Positions 37,149 through 47,104 of a stretch of DNA of 64,000 bases are shown piece after piece. Source of the DNA: Ancalomicrobiaceae bacterium S20 (GTDB lineage Bacteria > Pseudomonadota > Alphaproteobacteria > Rhizobiales > Ancalomicrobiaceae); assembly GCA_040269895.1 (NCBI GenBank), contig CP158568.1, positions 3,380,716-3,444,715 of the forward strand, in the 5' to 3' direction. A model generated the notes under the pieces. The model ran no database searches and was not told the origin of the DNA. It saw nothing but the letters and a program-made list of their open reading frames with translations. Position 1 is the stretch's first letter. Each line of letters begins with the position of its first letter. A program made the position numbers and the translations under genes.

Positions 37149-40100
37149 TCAGAGCGCGAGTTTCGCCTCCGCGGCGTCGAGCCGCGCCGCCGGCACGGGC
37201 ACGAGCGCCGGCACGGTCGTCCACAGGATCGCGGCCTCGATCGCGCGGCCGGGGAAGGTCTCGCGCAGCAGACGGCGATAGAGCGCCATCTGGACCACAT
37301 AGGTCTCCGGCACGTTGTCGCCGCCGAGCTTCGGATCCCGGTTGGTCTTGTAGTCGACGATCTGGATGCGGCCGTCGACGAGGCCGAGCCGGTCGATCTG
37401 GCCCGACACGGCATAGCGCCGGCCGCCGGCGCGCAGGAGCGTGCCGACGATCGGCACCTCCGCGCGGCTGTCCGGCCCGAAGGCCGCCGCGAAGGCCGGA
37501 TCGTCGAGAATGGCGAGAACCTCGGCGAGAATCGCCGTCCGCTCGGTCTCGTCGAGCCGCGCCCCGGCCCGCGCGAGATAGCGTCCGGCCGCCGCGCGCC
37601 GCGTCTCGGACGCCATGCCCGGCAGCGTCTCGAGCAGCTTATGGACGAGCTTGCCGCGCAGCAGCTCGACGCTCTCCGGCGCGAGCGCAGCGTCGAGCGC
37701 GCTCCTCGGCGGATAGGTCGGCAGCGCCTCCTTGGTGGCGATCTCCGCGAGCGCGGTCGACGGCGTCAGCCGGTCGAGGCCGTCGATCCCCGGTGCGGGC
37801 CGATCGAGCCAATCCGGCCGGCCGTGATCGCGCGCCGCCGCCGCATCCTTGGCAAGCGTCGGCGCGACCGGCTCGAAATCGGTCCGGCGCCAGCGCCAGG
37901 CGACGACCTCGCCGTCGCGCTCGATCGGCGTCCAGTCCGGCTCGAGCGCGCGGGCGACGACCTGATACCAACAGTCGTCGTCCGGCTTCTTCGTCGTGTG
38001 GCCGCAGACATAGAGCCGATCGGCGGCGCGGGTCATGCCGACGTAGAGCAGCCGCGCATATTCGGCGCGGCCGACCTCGCGGCGCGCCTCGATCACGTCG
38101 CGGACAGGAGCCGGCGCTCCGTCCTTGCCGAGGTTCAGGACCAGCACTTCGGGCGCGCCGGGCACCGCGCTCGACGGCAGGCCGACCAGCTTCGGATCGT
38201 GCTTGGCCTCGTGCGGCGGCCGGGTGTTGTCGACCAGGAACACGACCGGCGCTTCGAGCCCCTTGGCGCCATGGACGGTCATGACCCGGACCTCGTCGCG
38301 GGTCTCGTCCATCTCGCGCTTCACCTCCGGCGAGGCGGCGACGAGATTTTCCAGGAAGGCGATCAGGCTCGGCGCGCCGGTCGCCTCGTGGGCGAGTGCC
38401 AGCGCGACGAACTCGTCGATCACATCCTCCGCCTCGCCGCCGAGCCGGGCGAGGATGCGGCGCCGGCCGCCATCGGCCGACAGCACGCGCATGTAGAACT
38501 CGTAAGGCCGTGCGCCGACCGCGAGCGCGCGCCACGCCTCCAGCCGCTCGTGCGCGGCGGCTGCGAGCGGATCGGTGTCGGCGGCCTTGGCGAGCGCATC
38601 GGCGAGGCTGTCGCGATCCTTGTCGCGCTCGGCGGCGACCCGATAGAGCGCGTCCTCGCTCCAGCCGAACAGCGGGCTCTTCAGCACCACCGCCAGCGAC
38701 AGGTCGTCCTCCGGCAGCAGCATCACGCGGCCGAGCGCGATCAGGTCCTTGACCGCGATGTGGCTGACCAGATCGAGCCGGTCCTGGCCGGCGACCGGCA
38801 GGCGCTTTTCCTTCAGGATGCGGTTCATCGCATCGACGAAGGGGCCGCGGCTGCGCACCAGGATCAGGATGTCGCCGAAGCGGATCGGCTTGCCGGTGCC
38901 TTCGAGCCGGACGCCCGGCGCGGTCATCGCGGCGATCTCGTCGGCGATGCGGCGGGCGAGCCGGACATGCGGCGAGGCGTCGGTCGCGCGGTCGACCGGC
39001 GAGATCCAGTCCTGCGGCTCCTCGATGCCCGACTTCTCGATCAGCGGCCAGACTTCGACGTAGCCCGGCGCGGCGGCGCGGTTGGCCGTGTGGTCGGCGT
39101 AGTCCTTGGGGTCTGACAGCAGGCGCGCGACCAGACCGGAGCGCGCGAACACCGTGTCGACCGCCGACAGCACGTCCTGGTTCGAGCGGAAGGAGACGAA
39201 CAGCTGCACGTTCTCGAACACGAGGCCGGCGGCCTCGGTGTTTGCTCGGAACCGGCTGCGGTTCGCCGCGAACTCTTCCGGCGCCGCGCCCTGGAACGAA
39301 TAGATCGACTGTTTCTCGTCACCGACAGCGAAGACCGTGCGGACGCCCTCGCGGGCGCCGCGACCGGCGAAGAACTCCTGCGTCAGCGCATGCACGATCT
39401 CCCATTGCGCCGGGCTCGTGTCCTGCGCCTCGTCGACCAGGATGTGGTCGATGCCCTGATCGAGCTTGTACTGCACCCAGGCCGCACCGTCGGAGCGGCT
39501 CATCAGGTCCGCCGTGCGGCCGATCAGGTCGTCGAAGTCGAGCGCGCCGCGCGCGCTCTTGGCGGCCTCGTAGTGGGTGACGACGGCGTCGCCGAGCCGG
39601 ATCAGCGCGCCCGTCACGTCGGCCGTGTCGAGCGCGGCGAGGCGATCACACAGGGGCGCAAGCCGCGCGATCTCGGCGTCGCAGCGCGCCCCGAGATCGG
39701 CGAAGGTCTCGCGGATCTTCTTGGTGCCCAGCGAGGTCGCGGCATAGGCGCCGCCATCCGCCTTGTGGAACACCGCCCGCCACAGCGCCGCCTTCAGGGC
39801 CGGTTGCGCGGCATCGCGGGCAGCGATCAGGCGTTCGGCGAACTTCTGGTCGTTGGTGCCGCTGGCCGTGAGGGCATCAACGAGCCGGCTCAGGAACGCC
39901 GGATCGAAATGCGGCGACGCCGCGATCTCGGCCTCGACCGCGGCGCGCGTCGTGCCCTTCGGTAGACCGAGGGCATCCGGCACCAGCGCGAGCGCGGCGT
40001 CGAGATTGTCGCCGAACCGGATCCAGGCGCGCAACGCGTGTCGCTTGAGGACCACCGCGCCGAGCGCGTCATGGAAGCCGAATTCGCCGAGCCGATCGAT

Positions 40101-40667
40101 CAGCAGGCCGAAGGCGGCGCCGAGCGGCGTGTCCGGCCCGCTCGCCGCGGCGGCGACGATCACGGCCTCGGTGGCGCGACGGACCAGATCGCGCGAGACG
40201 GCCTCCTCGAGAATTTCGAAGTTCGCGCCGAGATCGGCCTCGAGCGGAAACTGCTGCAGGATGCGTTCGCAGAAGGCGTGAATGGTCTGGATCTTCAGGC
40301 CGCCCGGCGTCTCGATCGCACGGGCGAACAGTCGGCGCGCCACCGCCAGCTTGTCGCGGCTCGGCGCCAGGCCGTCGATGTCGGTCAGCGCGGCCGCGAG
40401 GCGCGTCTCGTCGAGCGTCGTGAACCGCGCCAGTTCGGCGAAGACGCGGTTCGACATGGTCGCCGCCGCCGCCTTGGTGAAGGTCAGGCACAGGAGCCGC
40501 GAGGGATCGGCGCCGGCGAGCAGCAGGCGGATCACCCGGCGCGACAGGACATAGGTCTTTCCCGAGCCGGCATTGGCCGAGACCCAGGCCGAAGCGGTCG
40601 GGTCGCCGGCGCGGTGCTGGGCGGTCGGGCCAGACGGCGAGGCGGAAGGCGGCATCGCGACGTTCAT
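37149..40667 (-). CDS. addA: Double-strand break repair helicase AddA
   Basis: 1172-aa UvrD-type helicase/nuclease subunit of the AddAB recombination complex (alphaproteobacterial type). It has Walker A SANAGSGKTY (about residue 30), DEAQDTSPAQW, the motif VMTVHGAKGLEAPVVFL and a C-terminal RecB-like nuclease motif IVDYKTNRD. Start set at the ATG at 40667, which overlaps the corrected addB stop (ATGA); another ATG is at 40655. A longer frame to 40787 is the antisense/overlap region of addB. Confidence 0.96.
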   Translation of the reverse strand: MNVAMPPSASPSGPTAQHRAGDPTASAWVSANAGSGKTYVLSRRVIRLLLAGADPSRLLCLTFTKAAAATMSNRVFAELARFTTLDETRLAAALTDIDGLAPSRDKLAVARRLFARAIETPGGLKIQTIHAFCERILQQFPLEADLGANFEILEEAVSRDLVRRATEAVIVAAAASGPDTPLGAAFGLLIDRLGEFGFHDALGAVVLKRHALRAWIRFGDNLDAALALVPDALGLPKGTTRAAVEAEIAASPHFDPAFLSRLVDALTASGTNDQKFAERLIAARDAAQPALKAALWRAVFHKADGGAYAATSLGTKKIRETFADLGARCDAEIARLAPLCDRLAALDTADVTGALIRLGDAVVTHYEAAKSARGALDFDDLIGRTADLMSRSDGAAWVQYKLDQGIDHILVDEAQDTSPAQWEIVHALTQEFFAGRGAREGVRTVFAVGDEKQSIYSFQGAAPEEFAANRSRFRANTEAAGLVFENVQLFVSFRSNQDVLSAVDTVFARSGLVARLLSDPKDYADHTANRAAAPGYVEVWPLIEKSGIEEPQDWISPVDRATDASPHVRLARRIADEIAAMTAPGVRLEGTGKPIRFGDILILVRSRGPFVDAMNRILKEKRLPVAGQDRLDLVSHIAVKDLIALGRVMLLPEDDLSLAVVLKSPLFGWSEDALYRVAAERDKDRDSLADALAKAADTDPLAAAAHERLEAWRALAVGARPYEFYMRVLSADGGRRRILARLGGEAEDVIDEFVALALAHEATGAPSLIAFLENLVAASPEVKREMDETRDEVRVMTVHGAKGLEAPVVFLVDNTRPPHEAKHDPKLVGLPSSAVPGAPEVLVLNLGKDGAPAPVRDVIEARREVGRAEYARLLYVGMTRAADRLYVCGHTTKKPDDDCWYQVVARALEPDWTPIERDGEVVAWRWRRTDFEPVAPTLAKDAAAARDHGRPDWLDRPAPGIDGLDRLTPSTALAEIATKEALPTYPPRSALDAALAPESVELLRGKLVHKLLETLPGMASETRRAAAGRYLARAGARLDETERTAILAEVLAILDDPAFAAAFGPDSRAEVPIVGTLLRAGGRRYAVSGQIDRLGLVDGRIQIVDYKTNRDPKLGGDNVPETYVVQMALYRRLLRETFPGRAIEAAILWTTVPALVPVPAARLDAAEAKLAL

Positions 40668-43600
40668 TCCTCGCCCCCTCCCCGGCGGCCCACTCGTCGA
40701 CGCGGGCCAGATGGTCGTAAGGACCGTCGCGCCGGCTCTCGAACTGGATGCGCGGCCGCGACACATAGGCCTGCTCGGGCCGGGCATAGGCGGCGATCAG
40801 GCCGTGCAGTTTTCGCAGCGCCTCGTCGGCCAGCACCTCGGGCGTCTTGCCGTCCTTGTCGGCCGGGTCGGCGCGGCTCTCCCAGGAGCCGCCGCCGCGG
40901 CCGCCGAGCTTGACATAGGCGAGCTCGGAAATCGGCTTGCCCTTCAGCGGCTCGCCGAAGCCGCCGAGGCGGACCATGGCGGCCTCCAACGGCAGCTGCG
41001 GGGCGAGCACGGCGCGAACCTGCTTCTTCGACGGCGGCGCGCCGGTCTTGTAGTCGACGATGGCGATCGTGCCGTCGGCCATGCGGTCGATCCGGTCGGC
41101 GCGGCCGGTGAGCAGGAACGGCTCCGGGCGGCCGGAGACAAACTCCGAGCGCCCCTGAACCTCGGTGATGCGTTCGGCGACCGCGGCGGTGCGCCCCGCC
41201 TCATGCTGGAGCACGAAGTCGGCGATGCGGGCGAACTTCGGCCGCCACAGCGCGACCACCTCGGGGAAGGCCTCGAAATCGACCAGCCGCTCCTCGGCGA
41301 GCGCGATCAGGCGCCGTCGTGCCTCCGGGCTCGCACGACCGTTCCAGTCGGCGACGAAGGTCGCCAGGATGTTGTGGACGAAGTTGCCCCAGTCGGCGGC
41401 TTCGAGTTCGCCGCCGATCGGGTCGACCTCGTCGAGGCCGAGCACCGCCTCGGCATAGATCGCATAGGGGTCGCGGATCCAGGTCTCGACCCGCGTCACC
41501 GACAGGCCGGTCGGCCGGCGCTCGACCGGCGGGCGCGGCTCGGGGCGCGTCGCGGGCACGACCACCGCCGGCCGGTCGATCAGACGGGCCCAGGCCAGAT
41601 ACTTCTCGGAGACCGCGCGCATCCGGTCGACACCGGGCTCGCCGATCACGGTCTTCAGCCGCTGCACCCAGCGCGAGGCGACCGTCGGCGTGCCGCCGCG
41701 CTTCTGCGCGCGACTGAGCATCACCTTGCGAGCCGCCGCGCCGAGCACGAAGTCATGGGCGGAGAGGCCGATGCGGCGCTCGGGCGGGTCGATCAGCATC
41801 TTGTGCTTCATCGGCCGCGACAGCCACGGATCGCTGCGCGTCGTCTGCGGCCACAGGCCCTCGTCGAGACCGGCGAGCACGACGAGATCGACCGATTGCA
41901 GCCGCGCCTCGAGCGGGCCCCAGATGTGCAGGCGCGCACCCGGCGGCGTCGGCCGGCGCACCGGCACGTCGCCGATCAGCGCATCGAACAGGCCGGAATA
42001 ATGAATGGGCTTCAGGCTCAGGCCGAGATCGGGCGCGGCGGCGGCCTCGAGCACGCTGACGAAGGCGGTCGCCAGCGCCTCGCCCATCTCGCCGTCGAAC
42101 AGGCTCGCATCCGACCCGTCCGCATCGGTGCCGACGGCGCGGGTCGCCGCCAGGTGCACCTTCACGAGGTCGACGAAAGCCATGTCGAGCGCGTCGAGCG
42201 CCACGCGTTCGAGCGGGGCGAGCGCGGCGCAGAGCCGATCCAGAAGATCGCGGGCGCGCTCCCAGCCCCAGGTGCCGAGACGGCGACGCGGCCGCGAGGT
42301 GCGATAGCCGCGCTCCTGCGAGCGTTCCCAGGCCGCCTCGAAGGCCTCGCGCAGCCCCTTCGAGCCGGCGGCGGGCCGGGGCCACGCAGCACGGCGAGTT
42401 CGAGCGCGCGGGCGGCCCGGCGCGCCTCCTTGGGCGCGAGGCCGAACAGCGCCTGCGGATGCGACAGGAGGGCAGCGACCGACAGCGGCTCGAAGCCGCC
42501 AAGCGCCACTTCCGCCACGAGGCGGGCGAGCCGTACCGGCGGCGTCAGGCCGAGCGGCGTGCCGGCGGAATCGTCGACCGCGATGCCCCACCGCGCCAGC
42601 TCGGCCGAGACACGGCGGGCGAGCGCGCGATCCGGCGAGATCAGCGCGGCGGAGGCGTTCGGATCCTCGATCGCCTCACGCAGCGCCAAGGCGACCGCCA
42701 GCGCCTCCTCGCCGTCGCTGGCCGCCTCGATCAGCGAAAAGCCGTCGAGCGCGGCGTCCATCGGGAAACTGCCGTCGGCGATGGCGGCTGCGAAGGCCGG
42801 CCAGGTGTCGGTGGTCGGCGCGGGGCGCAGCGCCTCGGACAGGAGCTTTCCGCGCGCCTTGCCGGCCGGAGTCTCGGTCCCGAGTGCCTCGACCGCTTCG
42901 CGGGGCACGCGCAGCCGCTCGAGCATCAGCTTCAGGCCATATTGCGGATGGCCGAAGATGTTGTCGTGGACGTTCTCGCCGGCGGAGCCGATCGCGTCCC
43001 AGGCGGCATCGTCGAGATCGAGATCGAGCCCCGGCAGCACGACGACCCCGTTCGGGAGCCGGCTCACCACCTCGATCAGCTCGGCCGCGGCCGGGATCGA
43101 GCCGGTCGAGCCGGCGGCGATCACCGGCGCGGTCGGCGCGAGGCGCCGCAGCCGCTCGGCCTCGCGGCGCATCACGGCATTGCGCCGGCGAGCGGGATCC
43201 TCGAGGCCGCGTTCGGCGAGATAGGCCGGCCAATGCTCGGTCACGATCGACAGGAAGGCGAGCGTGATCTGCCAGAAGTCGGCATAGTCCTCCGGTACCA
43301 GCGTCTTCAGCGCCGACCAGTCGGCGCCCTCGGTTTCGACCTGATCCATCAGGGTCAGCAGCGCGGTCGCTAGGTGCGCCGCTTCCGCCGGCGTCGAGGG
43401 CAGCGTCGGGGCGAGCCCGGTGACCGGGTTCTTCAGGCTCTCGGCGAGGGTCCGCTTCCAGCCGAGCACGAGGCGCGTCATCGCGAGCCGGCGTTCGAGC
43501 GGCGCGATCGCCGGCCCGAGGCTCGGATCGGGGTCGTCGCCGGCGGCCTCCAGCGTCAGGCCGTCCTCGTCGACGTCGCCGAGCGGCCGGATCTTCGGCA

Positions 43601-43847
43601 GGATCGCGGCGCGGCCGCCGAGTTCTTCGAGAAAGATCTCGCGCAGCGAGCGCGCGGCACGGCGGGTCGGCACCAGAATGGTCGCATCGGCGAAGGCGAG
43701 CGGATCGGCGGCGTTCCACTGGAAGCCCGGCACGAGGTCGCCGTCGCGCAGGCGGATCGCCAGCTCGCGCAGAAACGGCACCGAGGGCGGGATGGTGAAT
43801 ACGCGCGGGCGCGACCGCATCGCGCCGCTCGCCTGCTGCCCCTCCAT
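40664..43847 (-). pseudogene. addB: Double-strand break repair protein AddB, two frameshifts in this sequence
   Basis: AddB pairs with AddA in recombinational repair. The N-terminal part (MEGQQAS.. to LELAVLRGP) and the central/C-terminal part (RPAAGSKGLREAFEAAWERS onward) lie in different frames; the join is the GGGG run at 42378-42381, where one more base restores the frame. At the 3' end a second base is missing in CCCCC (40674-40678): adding it gives AAGEGGEE-stop with TGA overlapping the addA ATG. The nuclease motif GRADRID..IVDYKTG is intact. Corrected length is 1061 aa. The ATG at 43847 follows GGAGGCGAGGGG. Confidence 0.85.
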
Positions 43848-44021
43848 CGCCCCTCGCCTCCGCTCGACCGGCCGAACAGATCCCGGCACCGCGCTAGCGC
43901 CGGGATCTCGGCGCGCGAGTCTAGCCGAGCGTGCGGCGATTGCGAGACGGCCGGCGCTTCGACCTGTGGATGACCGTCGATCGCTCGGGCGGCGCGTCCG
44001 ATCCTCAGACCGGGATGATCC

Positions 44022-44771
44022 TCAGACCGAACTGTCGCGGATCGCCTCTTCGGCCTCGCGGATGGCGGCCGGTGTGCCGACGTGCAGCCAGACGCCGCCC
44101 ATGCGCGCGCCGTGCAGTCGCCCGGCTTCGATGGCGCGATCGAACAGGAGATTGAGCGAGAACGGCCCGGCCGGCACGTCGGCGAACAGGCGCGGATGGA
44201 TGATCGCCGCGCCGGCATAGGCGAAGGGCGCGACATGGCCTTCGGGCCGGCGGCTCAGCCGGCCGACGGTATCCATCAGGAAGTCGCCCTTGCCGGAATA
44301 GCCGATCGCGCCGACCGTTGGCGACAGGAGCAGCAGCGCGTCCATGGCGTCGGCGTCCCAAGTCTCGGCCAGGATATCGAGATTGCGCCGATAGCCCTCG
44401 ATCCAGAAACTGTCCGAGTTCCAGAGATAGAACGGCTCGCTACCCAACTCGGGTAGCGCCTTGGCGATGCCGCCGCCGGTATCGAGCAGTTTGGCACGCT
44501 CGTCGGAGACCAGGATGGCCGGCGCGGCGCGCTTCTTCACATGCACTTCGACCAGGTCGGCGAGGTAATGCACGTTGACGACCGCGCGTTCGACGCCCGC
44601 GGCGGCCAGCCGGTCGAGCCCGTGATCGACCAGCGCGCGGCCGGCGACCTCGACGAGCGGCTTCGGCGTCGTCGCCGTGATCGGGCGCATGCGCTTGCCG
44701 AGACCGGCGGCAAGGACCATCGCCGAGCGCGGGCGGCTGGCGGTCGAGACGGGAGCGGACTGGAAGGACAT
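44022..44771 (-). CDS. murU: N-acetylmuramate-1-phosphate uridylyltransferase-type nucleotidyltransferase
   Basis: 249-aa sugar-nucleotidyltransferase with the signature AMVLAAGLGKRMRPIT (about residue 16), TTPKPLVEVAGRAL, the DTGGGIAKAL segment and WNSDSFW. With AmgK it forms the MurNAc-1-phosphate to UDP-MurNAc peptidoglycan-recycling shortcut known in Pseudomonas and Caulobacter. In relatives it lies beside tsaE-amgK; here about 660 bases with an unrelated opposite-strand gene intervene. Start at the ATG at 44771 just before the conserved region; exact substrate is inferred. Confidence 0.85.
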   Translation of the reverse strand: MSFQSAPVSTASRPRSAMVLAAGLGKRMRPITATTPKPLVEVAGRALVDHGLDRLAAAGVERAVVNVHYLADLVEVHVKKRAAPAILVSDERAKLLDTGGGIAKALPELGSEPFYLWNSDSFWIEGYRRNLDILAETWDADAMDALLLLSPTVGAIGYSGKGDFLMDTVGRLSRRPEGHVAPFAYAGAAIIHPRLFADVPAGPFSLNLLFDRAIEAGRLHGARMGGVWLHVGTPAAIREAEEAIRDSSV

Positions 44772-44911
44772 GGGACAGCGCCGGAACGTCGACTGATGAA
44801 CGAGGCCGACCTCGGCGGCCGGTCGGCGATGTATATCCGATTGTCCGCGCCGGGGAATAGGCCGGAGCGGCCATCGGGCGATCGGGACGATCATGGCTGC
44901 TCCGACCAATG

Positions 44912-44930
44912 CTATCTCTACGTAAGATAG
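44912..44930. promoter_or_regulatory. Palindrome CTATCT-N7-AGATAG upstream of an orphan gene
   Basis: CTATCTCTACGTAAGATAG has perfect 6-bp arms around a core containing the palindrome TACGTA. It lies in AT-rich DNA about 100 bases before the orphan gene at 45032. It could be an operator of a dimeric regulator. On the plus strand it is followed by TTTT, so a weak terminator-like hairpin is the alternative. Confidence 0.45.
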
Positions 44931-45031
44931 TTTTCAGAAAAAATACAACCCAATGAAAAATGATTGAAATGCCAGCATTGGATTTTCAGCTCCGCCAGCC
45001 GATCACGGCTGGATTTCAAAGGAGCCATTCG

Positions 45032-45370
45032 ATGTCCAAAATCAGTTTCATCGACACCCAGACCACGCTGGAACTCGGCCCGAACGAGACCAAGACCTGG
45101 CACTGGAACAACGCCGCGCCGGCCAACGCTGTCTGGTCGGCCGCCGCCATTCCGTTCGCGACCGGCGACAGCACCAAGGGCTTCACCCAGGACACGCGTC
45201 TGGAGGTCACCGACGTCTGGCATCGCCTGCTCGTCACCGAGCACAAGCCGTTCCCGCAGTCGCAGACGGTGGAGACCAAGGTCGAGACCGAGATCTACTA
45301 CACGATCCGCAACCTGAGCCCGTCCGACCACGCGAAGTTCAAGGTCGTGCTCTCGGCCGTTTCGGCCTGA
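45032..45370 (+). CDS. Unknown 112-aa protein between murU and tsaE-amgK
   Basis: I do not recognise this protein. The ribosome site AAAGGAG ends seven bases before the ATG at 45032, so it is very likely translated. There is no signal peptide, membrane segment or cysteine. It is rich in Thr, Glu and aromatic residues with alternating polar/hydrophobic stretches (TLELGPNETKTWHWNNAA, TEIYYTIRNLSPSDHAKFKVV), suggesting a beta-sandwich. It is the only plus-strand gene in the otherwise leftward trxA-to-ahcY block, has AT-rich upstream DNA with a palindrome and its own terminator. Looks like an inserted independent unit. Confidence 0.75.
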   Translation: MSKISFIDTQTTLELGPNETKTWHWNNAAPANAVWSAAAIPFATGDSTKGFTQDTRLEVTDVWHRLLVTEHKPFPQSQTVETKVETEIYYTIRNLSPSDHAKFKVVLSAVSA

Positions 45371-45390
45371 TCGGCGGCACACACACCCGG

Positions 45391-45424
45391 AAGCCCGTCG
45401 TCCCCACGGACGGCGGGCTTTTCC
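45391..45424 (+). terminator. Terminator of the orphan gene
   Basis: Stem AAGCCCGTCGTCC (45391-45403) / GGACGGCGGGCTT (45408-45420), with one G-U pair, followed by TTTT-type residues (45419-45422). It lies 20 bases past the orphan stop on the plus strand and also just before the convergent tsaE-amgK stop. Confidence 0.75.
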
Positions 45425-45430
45425 GTGATT

Positions 45431-47097
45431 CTAAGGCCGCGTGGAACCGTTGCGGGTGGTCGTCCCGTCGAGAACGTCCGGGATATGGGCGCAGAACCAC
45501 GCCTTGAGATCCGCCAGGACCGGCGCGTCGATGACGCGCGCGAGGTAGTCGCGCAGGCGCGGGATGTGGCGGCGATAGTGCGGGCGGCCGTCGCGCCGGT
45601 CGAGGCGGACGAACTGACCGAGGAGGCGGGTGTTGCGCTCGGCGGCGAGGATCGCATAGGCGCGGCGGAAGCCGGCCGCGTCGAAGTCCGGCGAGGCCGC
45701 GCGGGCCGCGATGTAGCGCGCGATCAAGTCCGCCTCGAGTGCCCGCGGCACGGTCACGCGCGCATCCTGGGCGAGCGAGACGACGTCATAGGCCGGCGAG
45801 CCCATGATCAGATCCTGGAAATCGAGCACGCCGATGCGGCGCGTGCCGGACCGCTCGGCGAGCCAGAGCAGGTTCGGCGAGTGGTAGTCGCGCAGGCACC
45901 AGGCGACCGGACCGGCGAGCAGTTCGGTGAACAGCGGCGCCCAAGCCGCGAGGAACGACGCCCGCTCGACCTCGTTCGGCGGCCGGCCGGCATAATCCTC
46001 GAACCCCCAATCGAGGAAGACCGTCACCTCTGCCGCGTAGTTGCCGCGGTCGTAGGCCCATACGGCGCGCAGGCCGCCGTCGCCGTCGGGGATGCGATCC
46101 GGCATCGGCCCGGCGTGAAGCTCGGCAAGCAGATCGACGGCAACGCCGTAGCGCTCCGGGATCGGCGCGGGCGGATCGCCGGCGACGCAGAATTCGGCGC
46201 CGAGGTCTTCGAGCAGCACCAGCCCCTGCGCCACGTCACGGGCGAAGATCGCCGGCACCGAGACGCCGCGCTCGGCGAGCGCGAGGTCGACGGCGACGAA
46301 GGCATCGGCGTTCTCGGTGATCTTGGCCGCCGCGCGGGCATCCACGCGGGCACGCCCGGCCGCATCGTCGGCCTCGGGCGGGTGGTTCATCAGGACGGCG
46401 ATGCCGGGCGAGATGCCGTTGGCAGGCGCCGCTGAAGAGGCCCCGCCGGGTTTATCGGCCCCGCATCCGGTTCCAGCTCGCGCACTGCGCCGCCGCGCGC
46501 GACCCGCTCGTAACTGCGCCGGGAAGCATCGCCGGGGATCGGGCGCCGGCGCGCCTCCGGCCAACCGGCGGCGGCGAGAAAGTCGCGGATCGCCAGCGTG
46601 CGCTCGATCCGCGCCCGCCATCCGGCCGCGCCGGCCGCGGCATCGGCCATCAGCCGGACGTGGCGCTCGTCCGCCTCCTCCCCTTGTTCGAAATGCAGGT
46701 GTAACGCATTTCGGGGAAGCATTTCCTCGGCGCGATCGGGCCACTCGACGAGCGCGACGCCGGTGCGGATCGCCTCGTCGAAGCCGATCTCCTCCAATTC
46801 GTCCGGGCCGCTGGCGCGATAGAGATCGAAATGGGCGAGCGCGAAGCGCGGCAGGTCGTAGGTCTGGACCAGCGTGAAGGTCGGGCTCGGCACTTCGAGC
46901 CGGTCGTCTTCGCCGAGCGTGCGGATCAGGGCACGGGCGAAGGTGGTCTTACCGGCGCCGAGGTCGCCTTCGAGGGCGACGACGTCACCCGGCGCGAGGA
47001 TGGCGGCGATATCCTCGGCGAGGTGACGGGTCGCGGCCTCGTCGGCGCAGACGACCGTCGCGAGCGTCACGCGGCCATCGACCGAAGCGGCGACCAT
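45431..47097 (-). pseudogene. tsaE: TsaE-AmgK fusion (t6A ATPase / amino-sugar kinase), frameshifted
   Basis: The N-terminal domain is TsaE, the ATPase needed for tRNA t6A: GDLGAGKTTFARALIR (about residue 45), SPTFTLVQTY, HFDLYR and LVEWPDR. The C-terminal domain is an aminoglycoside-phosphotransferase-like kinase (LLEDLGAEF, CLRDYHSPNLLWL, IGVLDFQD) of the AmgK type. The two are in different frames; adding one base to CCCC at 46441-46444 joins them through a Pro/Ala-rich loop of about 27 residues that relatives seem to lack. Corrected length is about 555 aa. Start at the ATG at 47097, eight bases past the divL stop. Confidence 0.82.
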
Positions 47098-47104
47098 CGG
47101 CGGA

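Noticed and set aside
40573-43224. 883-codon plus-strand frame opposite addB
   Set aside because: No domain or ribosome site; it mirrors the addB coding strand.
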